Shown here: positions 53,464 through 62,978 of the stretch, piece after piece | Layout: each line of letters begins with the position of its first letter | Numbering within the stretch: the stretch's first letter is position 1 | Assembly (NCBI RefSeq): GCF_019703835.1 | Contig: NZ_AP023055.1 | Coordinates: 1,612,001-1,676,000, forward strand | Source of the DNA: Thaumasiovibrio subtropicus | Lineage (GTDB): Bacteria; Pseudomonadota; Gammaproteobacteria; Enterobacterales; Vibrionaceae | Length of the DNA stretch: 64,000 bases | Direction of reading: 5' to 3' | Notes under the pieces: model-generated | The model's database searches: none | What the model was told of the DNA's origin: nothing | Seen by the model: only the letters and a program-made list of their open reading frames with translations | Program-made: the position numbers and the translations under genes

Positions 53464-54414
53464 TTACTGCTGAAAATGATCAATTTTTAGCAGCTCGTCA
53501 GCGGTTAATTTAACCTCTGCTGCACCGATCAACCCCTTCAACTGCACGGGCGTTCTAGCGCCAATAATCGCGGCCGTACTGGCGGGGTTTGCCAATGTCC
53601 ACGCAATACTCAATTGGGCAACCGAACACGCTTTACTTGCCGCCATTTCCTTTAAAAACTCAATAAATGCCAAGTTTCGACTGAAAGTGGGCTCTTGAAA
53701 TTGATGGCTTTTATGGCGCCAATCCCTTGGGTCTAACGCAGCTAATCGCTCTTGGCTCCACCGCCCCGATAGCAAACCATTTGACATCGTAGAATGGTGA
53801 ATAGTCCCTACCTTGTGGCTCAAGCACCACGGTAACACCGCCTCTTCCACCTCGCGATTGACCAGCGAATACCCCGGCTGAGTCGAGACCAGCTCGCCCA
53901 TTCTATTGATACGCTCTAATTGCGCCACACTAAAGTTAGAGACACCAATATGACGTACCTTACCTTTGACTTTCAACGCCTGTAAGACTTGCCAAGCGGT
54001 TTCTATCTCATGCTCTGGGCTAGGCATATGGATTTGATATAGGTCGATACAATCAATGCCCAAGCGCTGTAAACTTGCATCGACTTCTTCTTCAATCGAC
54101 GCGCGGCTGAGGTTTCCCGTAAGTTCACTTTGACCTTGCTGCCAACGAAATCCGCATTTGGTAAAAACCAGCGGTTTGACTGGCATTTGACGTAGCGCTT
54201 CGCCAACGACCTCTTCTGCATTCCCTAAACCGTAAGCTGGCGCGGTATCTATCCAGTTCATCCCATTATCAAACGCGGCATGTATCGCCTTCAATGAGTT
54301 GCGCTTGGACTGAGCTCCCCATCCCCATTCACCAATATCGCCACCGATTGCCCACGTGCCCATTCCCAGTATCGAAATATCCAGATCCGACTGACCTAAA
54401 CGACGCTTTTCCAT
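53464..54414 (-). CDS. Aldo/keto reductase
   Basis: 316 residues, TIM-barrel. Catalytic tetrad candidates are visible: WIDTAPAYGLGNAEE (Asp, Tyr), VFTKCGFRW (Lys) and YQIHMPSP (His). The NADPH-binding end reads AIIGARTPVQLKGLIGA. It reduces aldehydes or ketones with NADPH; the physiological substrate is unknown. Convergent with the MerR regulator gene. Confidence 0.92.
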   Translation of the reverse strand: MEKRRLGQSDLDISILGMGTWAIGGDIGEWGWGAQSKRNSLKAIHAAFDNGMNWIDTAPAYGLGNAEEVVGEALRQMPVKPLVFTKCGFRWQQGQSELTGNLSRASIEEEVDASLQRLGIDCIDLYQIHMPSPEHEIETAWQVLQALKVKGKVRHIGVSNFSVAQLERINRMGELVSTQPGYSLVNREVEEAVLPWCLSHKVGTIHHSTMSNGLLSGRWSQERLAALDPRDWRHKSHQFQEPTFSRNLAFIEFLKEMAASKACSVAQLSIAWTLANPASTAAIIGARTPVQLKGLIGAAEVKLTADELLKIDHFQQ

Positions 54415-54511
54415 AAATTTACCGCTCTCATTCCGTAAAACATGTCGACACGCTAAAGGTTAGAGTACGCTCTAAGGGAATGAGAAAACGCGAGAAACCA
54501 GATTTTGATCA

Positions 54512-54537
54512 CAAAAAAAGCGGCGTTAACGCCGCTT
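54512..54537 (-). terminator. Terminator of the 125-residue unknown gene
   Basis: AGCGGCGTTAACGCCGCT is a perfect palindrome; on the minus strand it is followed by TTTTTTTG. Confidence 0.85.
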
Positions 54538-54563
54538 CTGTAACTTGCTCATTAAACAAAGCC

Positions 54564-54941
54564 TTAGAAAATCTCGTAACCCGAGCCAACCAGTAGTTCT
54601 CGCTCTTGCTTAATCAGCTCCGCACGATCAACGATTAACTCGTGTAGCGCTTGGGTCGGGATTTGAGTGAAAGTGATAAACGCCTCAAACGACGCCACTT
54701 CCGCGACACCATTCAACATCCCACTGATCACATTTCGCGCTTCACAAGGGTCATTAGTAGTTTTGAAATACTCGATGCTCTCAACCGCCTCTTTCATCTC
54801 AGAAAGCAGTTCATCAGGACAACGCTTTTGCGCTACCACGGTGTAGTTATCAAGCACGCGCTTGGCAAACAGCAATTCCTTAAGGGGAATATCGCGCCCA
54901 CTGACGATCTGGGCTTCATTGAGAATAGTGCTTGAACTCAT
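54564..54941 (-). CDS. Unknown soluble helical protein, 125 residues
   Basis: An all-helical, acidic, cytoplasmic-looking protein. Its features include KELLFAKRVLDNYTVVAQKR, FKTTNDPCEARNVISGML and a C-terminus ending GSGYEIF. No family was recognised. It has its own terminator and a plausible ribosome binding site (AAGGAAAGACC) ahead of the ATG, so it is probably a real monocistronic gene. Confidence 0.65.
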   Translation of the reverse strand: MSSSTILNEAQIVSGRDIPLKELLFAKRVLDNYTVVAQKRCPDELLSEMKEAVESIEYFKTTNDPCEARNVISGMLNGVAEVASFEAFITFTQIPTQALHELIVDRAELIKQERELLVGSGYEIF

Positions 54942-55146
54942 GGTCTTTCCTTAACTCGAACAATACTGGTTTTCGAGCAGTGCCAACGCCGCAACTGCTT
55001 TCGAATGTCTAGGTTTAAAAGATATCCGTTTCCAACTCGTCGTGTCAAAGGGATTTATGGGGACAGAGGAGGTCAGCTTAATAAAAGCAGCCTATCAAGT
55101 CGTTATGCTCAAGCCACCTTAACACAACAACTTTGCGTTACATCGC

Positions 55147-55458
55147 TTAAGTTGCGCCTCGACGTAGGACAAGCTCCACTTGTTCGGCTTCAGTAGTAAA
55201 ACTCAGTTCACACTTTAACGTCTCTGAGAATACAAACGATGAAAGCAGCATCACCTTCGGGTGAAACAGTCCAAGATAGAAGCCATAACCGATGCGTAAA
55301 ACCAGTTCCCGTCCTTCATGCGCTCTATCAATATAATGTTGTATTTTTTGAAATTGCGAACATTCTTTCTCAGATATCATCAATGAAACGCCCCCAAATT
55401 GATCTAAATAGGCATTCCATTTATCGAAATCAATGTTGCTGAGTTCAACACGTTTCAT
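55147..55458 (-). CDS. Unknown small protein, 103 residues
   Basis: Start at the ATG 55458, which has CAAGGAAAACAG upstream; a frame extending to 55491 is less likely. The text starts MKRVELSNIDFDKWNAYLDQ, and the C-terminal half is beta-rich with a hydrophobic stretch (YGFYLGLFHPKVMLLSSFVF), too short and mixed to be a clear membrane helix. It ends RRGAT. Family unknown. Confidence 0.5.
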   Translation of the reverse strand: MKRVELSNIDFDKWNAYLDQFGGVSLMISEKECSQFQKIQHYIDRAHEGRELVLRIGYGFYLGLFHPKVMLLSSFVFSETLKCELSFTTEAEQVELVLRRGAT

Positions 55459-55575
55459 CTGTTTTCCTTGTTTTTTGATAGTAAGGTGCAACCCTGATGC
55501 ACGAGCTAGCCATTAGCCTAGAAAGCGAATGCTCCGTTAGCCTAGATATCTTGTTATTGTGCCGGTTAGATGAGG

Positions 55576-55767
55576 CTAAATTACCTCTAGATCAGAGACA
55601 AAGATCCATAAGCTATCGGCTACTTCATTATGATGAGTTAAACCCAAGTCACTCAACCCTTGATCAAACTTAATCAGTGCTCTTTGACCTTTGCCTTGAA
55701 ACGCGGGGGTTAATTTTGAAAACCCCACGCCATTCAGCGTAGGGTTTAGTTGATTTCTAATAGGCAC
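55576..55767 (-). CDS. Possible small ORF, 63 codons
   Basis: It starts with a GTG and ends EVADSLWIFVSDLEVI. No ribosome binding site is obvious and no family is recognised. It may be a gene fragment or chance frame next to the reductase 3' end. Confidence 0.2.
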   Translation of the reverse strand: MPIRNQLNPTLNGVGFSKLTPAFQGKGQRALIKFDQGLSDLGLTHHNEVADSLWIFVSDLEVI

Positions 55768-55787
55768 TCAGCAACTAAAGTTAGTAC

Positions 55788-57812
55788 TTACAGGTGGCGA
55801 GCGACCTCAAAACCTTCCCAGATTGCAGTCATAATAGTTCTCGCTTCTTGACTGTCACCAATATTAAACACCTCGTCGGCGTTAATGCTGTTCGCCACCT
55901 CATTATAGAAGCTGTTTTCAGCTTTATATCCTAAAGCAATGATGACATGCTCTGCATCGACATTTCTTACATCGCCATTGTGCTCAATGTGAACACCTTT
56001 GTCGGTGACTTGACGTAAAGGACTGTCTGTCAAGACTTCAACTTTCTCTGCGATGAGTAGCTCTTTCAACATTTGATAGTTGGCAAAACATGAGCCATGT
56101 GGCCCCCCAATAATGTCAGATGCTGCTTCAACCAGAGTGATTTGCTTGCCCCTTTGAGCTAACCACAACGCAGTCTCCGCGCCGACCAAACCACCACCAA
56201 CAACGACAGCGGTCTCACCGGTGATAAGCTCAGGTTTCATCAACACATCTTCAGCCACCAATACGTATGGCTTGTCTACACCTTGTAGCCACGCAGGGAT
56301 GGTAGGTCGAGAACCTGTCGCAAATACCACCGTGTCTGGTTGTTCAGCTTCGATCAACTCCACACTAGCAGCTGTTTCCATGCGCAGGTCGATGTTGTAA
56401 CGATCCATCTCGCCTTCATACCAGCGAATCAGAGTAGCATCGTCGTGTTTAAATGGAGGCTGGCTTCCTGGGATCACATTACCACCCAGTTGGGCTGTTT
56501 TTTCAAACAACACCACGTTATGGCCACGCTCTGTCGCAGTACGGGCAACTTCCATACCCGCAACACCGCCACCAATCACAACCACCTTCTTCGCTTTATG
56601 TGTAGGTTTAAGTCGGTAGTCTGCTTCACGCATACACGATGGATTCACCGCACAAGACAGATTACCAACATTGGCCATACGACCAAGACAACCTACGTGA
56701 CACGATAGACACGGACGCACCTCGTCAAAGCGACCACAGCGGATCTTATTAACGATCTGAGGATCGGCTAACAGCGGACGCCCTAGCGAAATACCGTGAG
56801 CCGCACCTTCTTTTACAGCGCGTGCTGCCATGTCAGGATCATCAAGACGACCTGCCAAAATCACGGGGATGTTTACGGCCTCGGCGACAATCTTACCAAA
56901 CGGACGGTACATGCCAGGCTCGAAATAATTAGGCGGATGGTTCCAGTACCATGAATCGTAAGTACCAGCATCCACGTTTAAGGCATCATAACCTGCCTCT
57001 TCAAATAGCTTGGCCGCCCTAACCCCCTCGTCGATATCACGGCCACGTTCTTCAGCATCTTCTTCAGGAAGGATGCCTTGACCATAGCCTTTAAGCTGAC
57101 TCTTAAGTGAATAACGTAGGCTGACCGGGAAGTCTTTCCCACAGACGGCTTTGATTCCCTTGACAATCTCGACGGCAAAGCGGTAACGGTTCTCGAAGCT
57201 ACCACCATACTGATCAGTACGTTGATTGAAGAACTCTAGTGCAAACTGGTCGAGTAGATACCCTTCATGTACCGCGTGCACTTCAACACCATCGTAACCA
57301 GCCTTCTTGGCAATCGCCGCGGACTGAACAAACTTCTGAATGAAATATTGCACTTCTTCAGTCGTCAAAGCGCGATGCTTTAAAGAGGGATCGAAACGAT
57401 TTGAGCAATCTGAGGCGGCCACAGCTTTGTCCGCAGAAGCAAACTCAGGGATAAGTGAACGTCCCCAGCCTGCGCCAATTTGAGCGAATATCTTAGTACC
57501 ATAAGCATGAACACGCTCAGTCAATTCCATACTAGAGCGAATATACGCCGTTGGGTTGATGGTTGGGCATGGCAGTGAAGGCATCGGCAAGGTTTCAACG
57601 TCATTTTCAATCATTTGAATGCTAGTGAAAATGAGGCCAACCCCACCACGGGCGCGCTCAACATAGTATTCGATGCCACGATCGGTAAAGGCACCATGAA
57701 CATCACAACTACCCAATGCACCCATAGGGGCCATTGAGTAGCGGTTTTTTAGTTTGAGCTTTCCGATATGCATCGGCTCAAACAGCACGCTGTGCTCAGT
57801 GTTAGCGTTCAT
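55788..57812 (-). CDS. NADH:flavin oxidoreductase (old yellow enzyme / 2,4-dienoyl-CoA reductase family)
   Basis: 674 residues from the ATG at 57812 (GGAGAACAA upstream). The N-terminal FMN barrel (about 5-370) has FEPMHIGKLKLKNRYSMAPM, GYDGVEVHAVHEGYLLDQF and a catalytic-type HAVH. A 4Fe-4S cluster site follows: CLSCHVGCL and later NLSCAVNP. The C-terminal half is an FAD/NAD(P)-binding reductase, with GGGVAGMEVARTATERGH and AVVVGGGLVGAETALWLA. The layout matches FadH, trimethylamine dehydrogenase and BaiCD-type enzymes, which reduce activated C=C bonds or demethylate amines. An AraC regulator is encoded 127 bp upstream on the same strand. Substrate undetermined. Confidence 0.9.
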   Translation of the reverse strand: MNANTEHSVLFEPMHIGKLKLKNRYSMAPMGALGSCDVHGAFTDRGIEYYVERARGGVGLIFTSIQMIENDVETLPMPSLPCPTINPTAYIRSSMELTERVHAYGTKIFAQIGAGWGRSLIPEFASADKAVAASDCSNRFDPSLKHRALTTEEVQYFIQKFVQSAAIAKKAGYDGVEVHAVHEGYLLDQFALEFFNQRTDQYGGSFENRYRFAVEIVKGIKAVCGKDFPVSLRYSLKSQLKGYGQGILPEEDAEERGRDIDEGVRAAKLFEEAGYDALNVDAGTYDSWYWNHPPNYFEPGMYRPFGKIVAEAVNIPVILAGRLDDPDMAARAVKEGAAHGISLGRPLLADPQIVNKIRCGRFDEVRPCLSCHVGCLGRMANVGNLSCAVNPSCMREADYRLKPTHKAKKVVVIGGGVAGMEVARTATERGHNVVLFEKTAQLGGNVIPGSQPPFKHDDATLIRWYEGEMDRYNIDLRMETAASVELIEAEQPDTVVFATGSRPTIPAWLQGVDKPYVLVAEDVLMKPELITGETAVVVGGGLVGAETALWLAQRGKQITLVEAASDIIGGPHGSCFANYQMLKELLIAEKVEVLTDSPLRQVTDKGVHIEHNGDVRNVDAEHVIIALGYKAENSFYNEVANSINADEVFNIGDSQEARTIMTAIWEGFEVARHL

Positions 57813-57939
57813 TTGTTCTCCAAGACTAATAGAAATAAGAATGTTCAACTGTCTGTAATTCTAAGTAATCATGGAAATTGAAGGCATGGCTAAACGCGCC
57901 AGCCTACTGTCATTTTACGTCAGGTCTAACAATCTGTGA

Positions 57940-58944
57940 TCAGCGACACCTGCCTAATAAACTAGATGGAGACTCCCCACTCCAACGCTTAAACGCGCGA
58001 TTAAAATTACTGACATCGGTGAAACCAAGTTGCAACGCGACACTGGTTACGGATTGATGCTTCTCAACGAGCAAATAAAGCGCCTTTTGATGCTTAAATT
58101 GCTCGATCATTGCCTTACATGAGGTTCCTGCCAGACGTAGTCGCCGATTGAGGGTACGCACACTCATTAATAGACTATCTGCAATACTCACTACCGACGC
58201 ACCTTCCAACGAATCCAACTGCTCCAAATAGCTCCTCACTTGCAAACAAATATCATTACTGTTCAAGCGTGCAGATTGCTCCACCAGTAGCGCTCGATGG
58301 ATGGCATGAATTTCTTTATTGGCCGAGCTTAGTGGGGCAGCTACGTATCGACTTGGTATGATCAATTTGCTGACGGGATACCCCGTATAAAGCGCGCATC
58401 CACTGCGTGCAGTGACTTCCTCAATATCCGATCCTATAAGCGGCAGTGCTGGCGTCCTAAACTCTAGATGTACCTGACCCATTTGGGTATCGGCGATCAT
58501 CTTGGTCAACGACAACACATACAACAGAATACCGAGCGAGGTGGTAACTGAGTCTTCAACATCAGGTTCGCGAGGAAAGATAATCAGCTCGAGATCACCG
58601 TGTAGATTAAAGTGAAGCTTGGGTTTCACCGACATACCCAGCACCACGCCAAATTCACAGATCGCCTCGACCAAATCACTCACTGTTCCAGCGGTATACA
58701 AAGCCAGAGAGAAGCTATCAAAGGTGAGTGGGTCAATATGCTGAGTGAGGCTAAATATTGACTCTATGGTCGGTGTGGTTTTGATATATTGATAGTGTGC
58801 ATCACGAAGTATCCTTAAATCAGTCACACCTTCGATACGTTGCTTTAATAAGTCTTTGGGAAGTGCTTTAGTATAGAGTTTCGACCAACCTAGGTGCGCA
58901 TAGTAGAGACTTGCGTGATCAAACTCGTGGATAGCTGGGTTCAT
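57940..58944 (-). CDS. AraC-family regulator (arabinose-binding-like N-domain type)
   Basis: 334 residues. The N-terminal domain (about 15-200) fits the PF12625-type sensor of OruR/ArgR-like AraC proteins: TPTIESIFSLTQHIDPLTFDSF and FGVVLGMSVKP. The C-terminal double HTH contains VVSIADSLLMSVRTLNRRLRLAG and VTSVALQLGFTDVSNFNRAFKRW-GESP. Encoded just upstream of the flavin oxidoreductase gene on the same strand, it probably activates it. Confidence 0.87.
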   Translation of the reverse strand: MNPAIHEFDHASLYYAHLGWSKLYTKALPKDLLKQRIEGVTDLRILRDAHYQYIKTTPTIESIFSLTQHIDPLTFDSFSLALYTAGTVSDLVEAICEFGVVLGMSVKPKLHFNLHGDLELIIFPREPDVEDSVTTSLGILLYVLSLTKMIADTQMGQVHLEFRTPALPLIGSDIEEVTARSGCALYTGYPVSKLIIPSRYVAAPLSSANKEIHAIHRALLVEQSARLNSNDICLQVRSYLEQLDSLEGASVVSIADSLLMSVRTLNRRLRLAGTSCKAMIEQFKHQKALYLLVEKHQSVTSVALQLGFTDVSNFNRAFKRWSGESPSSLLGRCR

Positions 58945-58995
58945 ATATTCCCATTAGTCTTAGTGATGAGCACACAAATTTTACCGTGCAGCATT

Positions 58996-59328
58996 CTAGC
59001 GCGCCTGACTTAGATCAAACCCGCCGCAACACACTGCTAAATGGCTCCCAAAACAAATAGATCCGGTTACTTGAAAATGCAGGTTTGAGTTGCCTCTCGA
59101 AAGGGGCATTGGGCTCACCACCATTTGGCTTGCATACAGCATTAATGGACCGGAAATCCCAGTATTACTGTACGTATAAAAGGAAGGAGGAGAGGGAGAA
59201 ATAGAAAAAGAGCCATCCGCAGCACGGCGGTATCTCCATAGATGACTGTAATCTAAACGTAACGTTCCTTTATTTTCCGTTGTCGGAATACGTTTAATTA
59301 CAGTAAAACTCATTTCGATTATAGACAT
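58996..59328 (-). CDS. Doubtful 110-codon ORF after a LysR gene
   Basis: It opens with an ATG immediately next to the stop codon of the LysR gene, so coupling is possible. The residues (rich in Ser, Pro and Tyr: SFSISPSPPSFYTYSNTG) do not look like a normal cytoplasmic enzyme and match no family that I know. It could be a chance frame or a decayed gene. Confidence 0.25.
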   Translation of the reverse strand: MSIIEMSFTVIKRIPTTENKGTLRLDYSHLWRYRRAADGSFSISPSPPSFYTYSNTGISGPLMLYASQMVVSPMPLSRGNSNLHFQVTGSICFGSHLAVCCGGFDLSQAR

Positions 59329-60246
59329 CTATACTTTTTGTGCGCCGTTTTCGGCTCTCATCACAGTATCCCGAAACCATTCCTCAAAGAACTCAATAAA
59401 CTTGTGTACTTTTAACGGTGTATAGGTTCTCTCTGGGTAAACAACGCTGAACGTTATTTTTCCTTCTTGATAGTCAGGCAGTAATGAAACCAACTTCGAC
59501 TGATTTTGAGCACCGCTTATACAGACAGGTAAAAATCCCACACCTTCACCTTCTTCTACTAAATGCCGAACAAAAGCCGTGCTATTCACCCGAACACGGC
59601 GAGAGAAATTAACACTCTCTACCTTGCCGTCCTTCTCAAACTGAAACGCCCCTGCTCGAGCGTAGCGGTGTGTAATGATCGGGTGGTTGGCGAGTTCTTT
59701 AGCCAGCTTAGGCGCTCCCCATTTCGCGATATACGCTTCTGATGCCATCAAGTGGATAGGCATTTCGCCAATTCTCCGGTAGATCAGGCTTGAATCAGGA
59801 AACTCAGCGCTGGCGCGAATGCAAACATCAAAACCTTCTTCGATGAGGTCAACAAATCGGTCTTCTACTAAGATATCCAACTCGATATCTGGATATTGCT
59901 TAAGAAATGCAGCGCAAAGCGCAGCACTGGCAGCCTCACCAAGAATGCTAGGCATACTTAACCGAAGCAGGCCGGAAGGCGTGCCTTGAATTTCTGCAAT
60001 GTCACTTTCTGCGATGGCAAGTTGATTAAGAATTTTTTGACAGTGGTGCAAATAAGATTTTCCTGCCGGCGTCAACGTTAATACCCGCGTTGTCCGCTGG
60101 AACAACCGTGCCCCTATCACCTTCTCTAAACCGGCAATTTGCTTGCTGGTGTAAGAGGGAGAGGTGTTCATCTCATCGGCAGTTTTCGAAAAATTGCCGG
60201 TCTCACTTACCCGCACAAAGATACGCATCGCGTTTAATTGGTCCAT
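59329..60246 (-). CDS. LysR-family regulator
   Basis: 305 residues. HTH: SETGNFSKTADEMNTSPSYTSKQIAGLEKVIGARLFQRTTR, in which the recognition helix carries SYTSKQ. Effector-domain landmarks: GLLRLSMPSILGEAA, IELDILVEDRFVDLIEEGFDVCIRA. This is the large LysR branch of LrhA/DsdC-like and quinone-reductase-linked regulators. It is divergent from an oxidoreductase gene at 60383 (137 bp), the probable target. Confidence 0.9.
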   Translation of the reverse strand: MDQLNAMRIFVRVSETGNFSKTADEMNTSPSYTSKQIAGLEKVIGARLFQRTTRVLTLTPAGKSYLHHCQKILNQLAIAESDIAEIQGTPSGLLRLSMPSILGEAASAALCAAFLKQYPDIELDILVEDRFVDLIEEGFDVCIRASAEFPDSSLIYRRIGEMPIHLMASEAYIAKWGAPKLAKELANHPIITHRYARAGAFQFEKDGKVESVNFSRRVRVNSTAFVRHLVEEGEGVGFLPVCISGAQNQSKLVSLLPDYQEGKITFSVVYPERTYTPLKVHKFIEFFEEWFRDTVMRAENGAQKV

Positions 60247-60382
60247 CTATTGCTCTCTATCAACAATCTATTAAGCCCTACCACTTGTTCCATTTTGGAA
60301 AAAGACTTAACTCAAATTACGCGTTTATTAACAAAAAAAGAACAAATAAGATCATTCCTGAACTCACAACGGGAGATAAATC

Positions 60383-61324
60383 ATGAAAGCGGTTCAACTC
60401 ATAGACACAAACAACATTGAAATCAGAGACATCGCCATACCTGAACCCAGCATTGATGAAGTGTTGGTAAAGGTTACCGCAGTGGGTATTAACCCCGTTG
60501 ATTGGAAAATCGCAACTGGCATGTTGTCGCAATTAATAGCGCAACCACTCCCAATGACCCTAGGATGGGATTTTGCTGGCGAAGTTGTCAAAACGGGTGG
60601 CGGATATCTCAAAGGCGACAAAGTCTATGGCATGAAATCCATCGGTAAAGACGGCACGCTATCTGAATACTGCACCGTAAAACGTGACTCAATTGCACTT
60701 GCTCCGAGCAGCGTCTCAATGTCAGAGGCCGCGGCATTACCTATGGTGGCGTTGACGAGCTGGCAAGCCCTATTTGATGCTGCCAACGTGCGTGTTAAGC
60801 AACGAGTGCTTATTCAAGCTGGCGCCGGTGGAGTCGGCTCAACCGCAATCCAATTAGCAAAAGCGGTTGGCGCTTATGTCATTACCACAACGTCCGCTAA
60901 AAACCGGGACTACGTGCTTTCTCTCGGTGCTGACGAGGTCATCGACTATCAACAGCAAGACATCATTGAAGAACTGGAAAACAATCCCGTCGATGTGGTG
61001 TTTGAATCGATGTGGGGACAGTTCCAAGTCGATGCCATTCAGATAATAAAGCCTAGCGGTACACTGATCAGTCTTTCGGGTTTAATGCCAGAAACGGAGC
61101 AAGCCGCTAAAGAGAAAGGGGTTAACGCTAAGTTCGTTTTCGTTCAACCCAATGCAGGGCAACTTCGCCATATCTCTGAAATGGTCGATGGCAATCAGTT
61201 ACGGGTCCATATTGAAAAATCGTATCCCTTTGAGGATGTGGTTAGTGCTTATGAAAACAATAAGCAAGTTCACAGTAGCGTCAACCGTGCCCCAATGAGA
61301 GGCAAACTTGTCGCAACACTTTAA
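60383..61324 (+). CDS. Quinone oxidoreductase-like NADP-dependent MDR protein
   Basis: 313 residues. The medium-chain dehydrogenase fold opens with VGINPVDWKIATG and LGWDFAGEVVKTG. The cofactor-binding Rossmann motif reads LIQAGAGGVGSTAIQLAKA near residue 150. The structural and catalytic zinc cysteines of alcohol dehydrogenases are absent, as in zeta-crystallin/QOR enzymes. It probably reduces quinones or enones with NADPH. CGGGAGATAAATC lies ahead of the ATG. The neighbouring divergent LysR gene is its likely regulator. Confidence 0.9.
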   Translation: MKAVQLIDTNNIEIRDIAIPEPSIDEVLVKVTAVGINPVDWKIATGMLSQLIAQPLPMTLGWDFAGEVVKTGGGYLKGDKVYGMKSIGKDGTLSEYCTVKRDSIALAPSSVSMSEAAALPMVALTSWQALFDAANVRVKQRVLIQAGAGGVGSTAIQLAKAVGAYVITTTSAKNRDYVLSLGADEVIDYQQQDIIEELENNPVDVVFESMWGQFQVDAIQIIKPSGTLISLSGLMPETEQAAKEKGVNAKFVFVQPNAGQLRHISEMVDGNQLRVHIEKSYPFEDVVSAYENNKQVHSSVNRAPMRGKLVATL

Positions 61325-61889
61325 CCCACCGTCGTGCGAGAACAGGCAAGTGAGTCATTCTTCCTAACACTTCATCTGATTATTGTGTAGCGCGACCGAT
61401 ATCGGTCATTCTTTAGCCCCATCATTTGGTCTTCCCGATTTGTCGGCCAACAGTGCAGCAGCACTTCGATGGGGCCTTTTTCACTCTGATAACCTCTCTC
61501 AAGCTCGCGACTTACTGGCCTATGCTTATCCCCACCTCTTTATTCATTTTCATTAAGCGATAGGAATTTTTGGTCGTTAGAAAGATGTCAGCGCCATATT
61601 TTATGTAAGGTGCTGCCACTGCGGCCAAGCTAAATAGCGCGACTGTTGAACGAATAGGACACGCCCAGCGCTTGCAGTTCGTTAAACTGTGTAAAAATCA
61701 TCGAGAAGTCGCGCTCAATGAATGAGCATGCGTGCTGTGAATGTAACATCATACAAAACACATGCCAGACAATATCGGGCTTTGTCGCAAAAATCGGTGT
61801 CAGGGGTTATCTTTTATTTACATTATCCCCTACAATCGTTTGGCGTTGGCAGGCTATGCCTTTTTATTAAACCATTGATAGGTAAAACA
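61325..61889. other. 565-bp intergenic region with a perfect palindrome
   Basis: It holds the palindrome at 61394-61407 and a GC-rich T-tailed segment (GATGGGGCCTTTTTC near 61468) that may terminate the oxidoreductase transcript. A 40-codon minus-strand frame (61630-61752) has a protein-like end (FNELQALGVSYSFNSRAI) but no ribosome binding site. It may be a remnant. Confidence 0.4.
61394..61407. promoter_or_regulatory. Perfect 14-bp palindrome
   Basis: GACCGATATCGGTC is exactly self-complementary and is followed by ATTCTTT. It could be the stem of a short terminator for the oxidoreductase or a protein-binding site. Confidence 0.35.
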
Positions 61890-62279
61890 ATGATGTGGAC
61901 TCTAGAACAATTAGAACCCGTATTAACAGGCCACGAAGGCTGGACAGTCTCTCGCTCTGAAGACGCATTAGTCCTCGCGAATGAAAACGGCATCGAAGCC
62001 TTCCTTGCCGTTGCCGGTGAGCAAATTTTGGTTGAGGTACTACTCTTCCCTCAATCCGAAGTAAAAGACGTGGCAGCATTGAATGACGACATTCTGCGCA
62101 CGCACAAGATGTTCCCTCTATCAACATTGGGCATCAATGAGATTCAAGGTGACAGCTACTATGTCGCGTTTGGTTCACTTTCATCTCAGTCAAAAGAAGA
62201 GAGTGTTGTCATCGAAGTTGCGACTCTGTTCCGCAACGTAGAAGCATTTATTGAACTATATCAAGATCATTTAGCATAA
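61890..62279 (+). CDS. yjfI: DUF2170 protein (YjfI-like)
   Basis: 129 residues from the ATG at 61890 (AGGTAAAACA upstream); a frame reaching back to 61722 is not supported. The text (MWTLEQLEPVLTGHEGWTVSRSED; LFPQSEVKDVAALNDDILRTHKMFPLS) matches the DUF2170 family that precedes a PspA homologue in enterobacteria and vibrios. First gene of an envelope-stress-type cluster with PspA and an ion channel. The molecular role is unknown. Confidence 0.8.
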   Translation: MMWTLEQLEPVLTGHEGWTVSRSEDALVLANENGIEAFLAVAGEQILVEVLLFPQSEVKDVAALNDDILRTHKMFPLSTLGINEIQGDSYYVAFGSLSSQSKEESVVIEVATLFRNVEAFIELYQDHLA

Positions 62280-62289
62280 GGATCGTCGC

Positions 62290-62976
62290 ATGGGCGTATG
62301 GAAAAAACTGGTCACTGCTATTAAAGGCGGTGCAAACGAAGCTGCAGAAGCGATTGTCGACAATCAGGCACTACGTATTTTGGATCAAGAAATCCGTGAA
62401 GCGAAAGAAGAACTTCGCCGCTCAGACAAAGCACTGGTAGGCATCGTCGCCAAGCGTAAAGTCGCTGAGCAAAAAGTCGCTGGCATCGAGAACGGTATTG
62501 CTGAATATGAAGGACATGCGCGTTCAGCAATGGAAAAGGGTCAACAAGATCTCGCGCTTGAGTGTGCTAAAAAAGTGGCAGACCTGCGTAATGAACTAGA
62601 AGGTGAGCAAACGTACCTAAACCAGTTCAAGAGTTCAGAAAGCACCATGATGGCAAACATTAGCCAAGCGAAAGATAAGCTACGTCAGCTAGAACAACAA
62701 GTTGACGTTGTACGTGCCAACGAGCAAGTGCAAAAAGCACAAGCCGCGGTTTCAGCGACCAACGTTGGTGCTAATGCCAAAATGCATACCGCAGTCGAAT
62801 CGCTAGAGCGTATCAAAAATCGCCAAACGGAGCGTGCTGCAGAGCTAGAAGCAGCCGCTGAGTTAGCAGAGATGCAGTCAGGTGACGCATTAGATAAGAA
62901 ACTTGCTGAAGCAGGCATCTCTGGACCTGGGCAGTCTTCTGCCGAAGACGAACTGGCACGCATCTTAGGTAAGTAA
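62290..62976 (+). CDS. yjfJ: PspA/IM30-family protein (YjfJ-like)
   Basis: 228 residues, almost entirely coiled coil. It starts MGVWKKLVTAIKGGANEAAEAIVDN and continues with the PspA-type ALRILDQEIREAKEELRRSDKAL. PspA/Vipp1 proteins are ESCRT-III-like membrane-remodelling proteins that coat and stabilise stressed inner membrane. It lies 10 bp after the DUF2170 gene and 2 bp before a potassium-channel gene, all same strand. Its C-terminus ends SSAEDELARILGK. No pspBC is seen, so it is the YjfJ-type, not the classical Psp, homologue. Confidence 0.9.
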   Translation: MGVWKKLVTAIKGGANEAAEAIVDNQALRILDQEIREAKEELRRSDKALVGIVAKRKVAEQKVAGIENGIAEYEGHARSAMEKGQQDLALECAKKVADLRNELEGEQTYLNQFKSSESTMMANISQAKDKLRQLEQQVDVVRANEQVQKAQAAVSATNVGANAKMHTAVESLERIKNRQTERAAELEAAAELAEMQSGDALDKKLAEAGISGPGQSSAEDELARILGK

Positions 62977-62978
62977 CC

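Noticed and set aside
61630..61752. 40-codon minus-strand frame upstream of the DUF2170 gene
   Set aside because: Protein-like residues but no ribosome binding site or recognised family; noted only as a possible remnant.
61722..61889. N-terminal extension of the DUF2170 protein
   Set aside because: The added residues are unlike the family, and a good ribosome binding site lies before the ATG at 61890.
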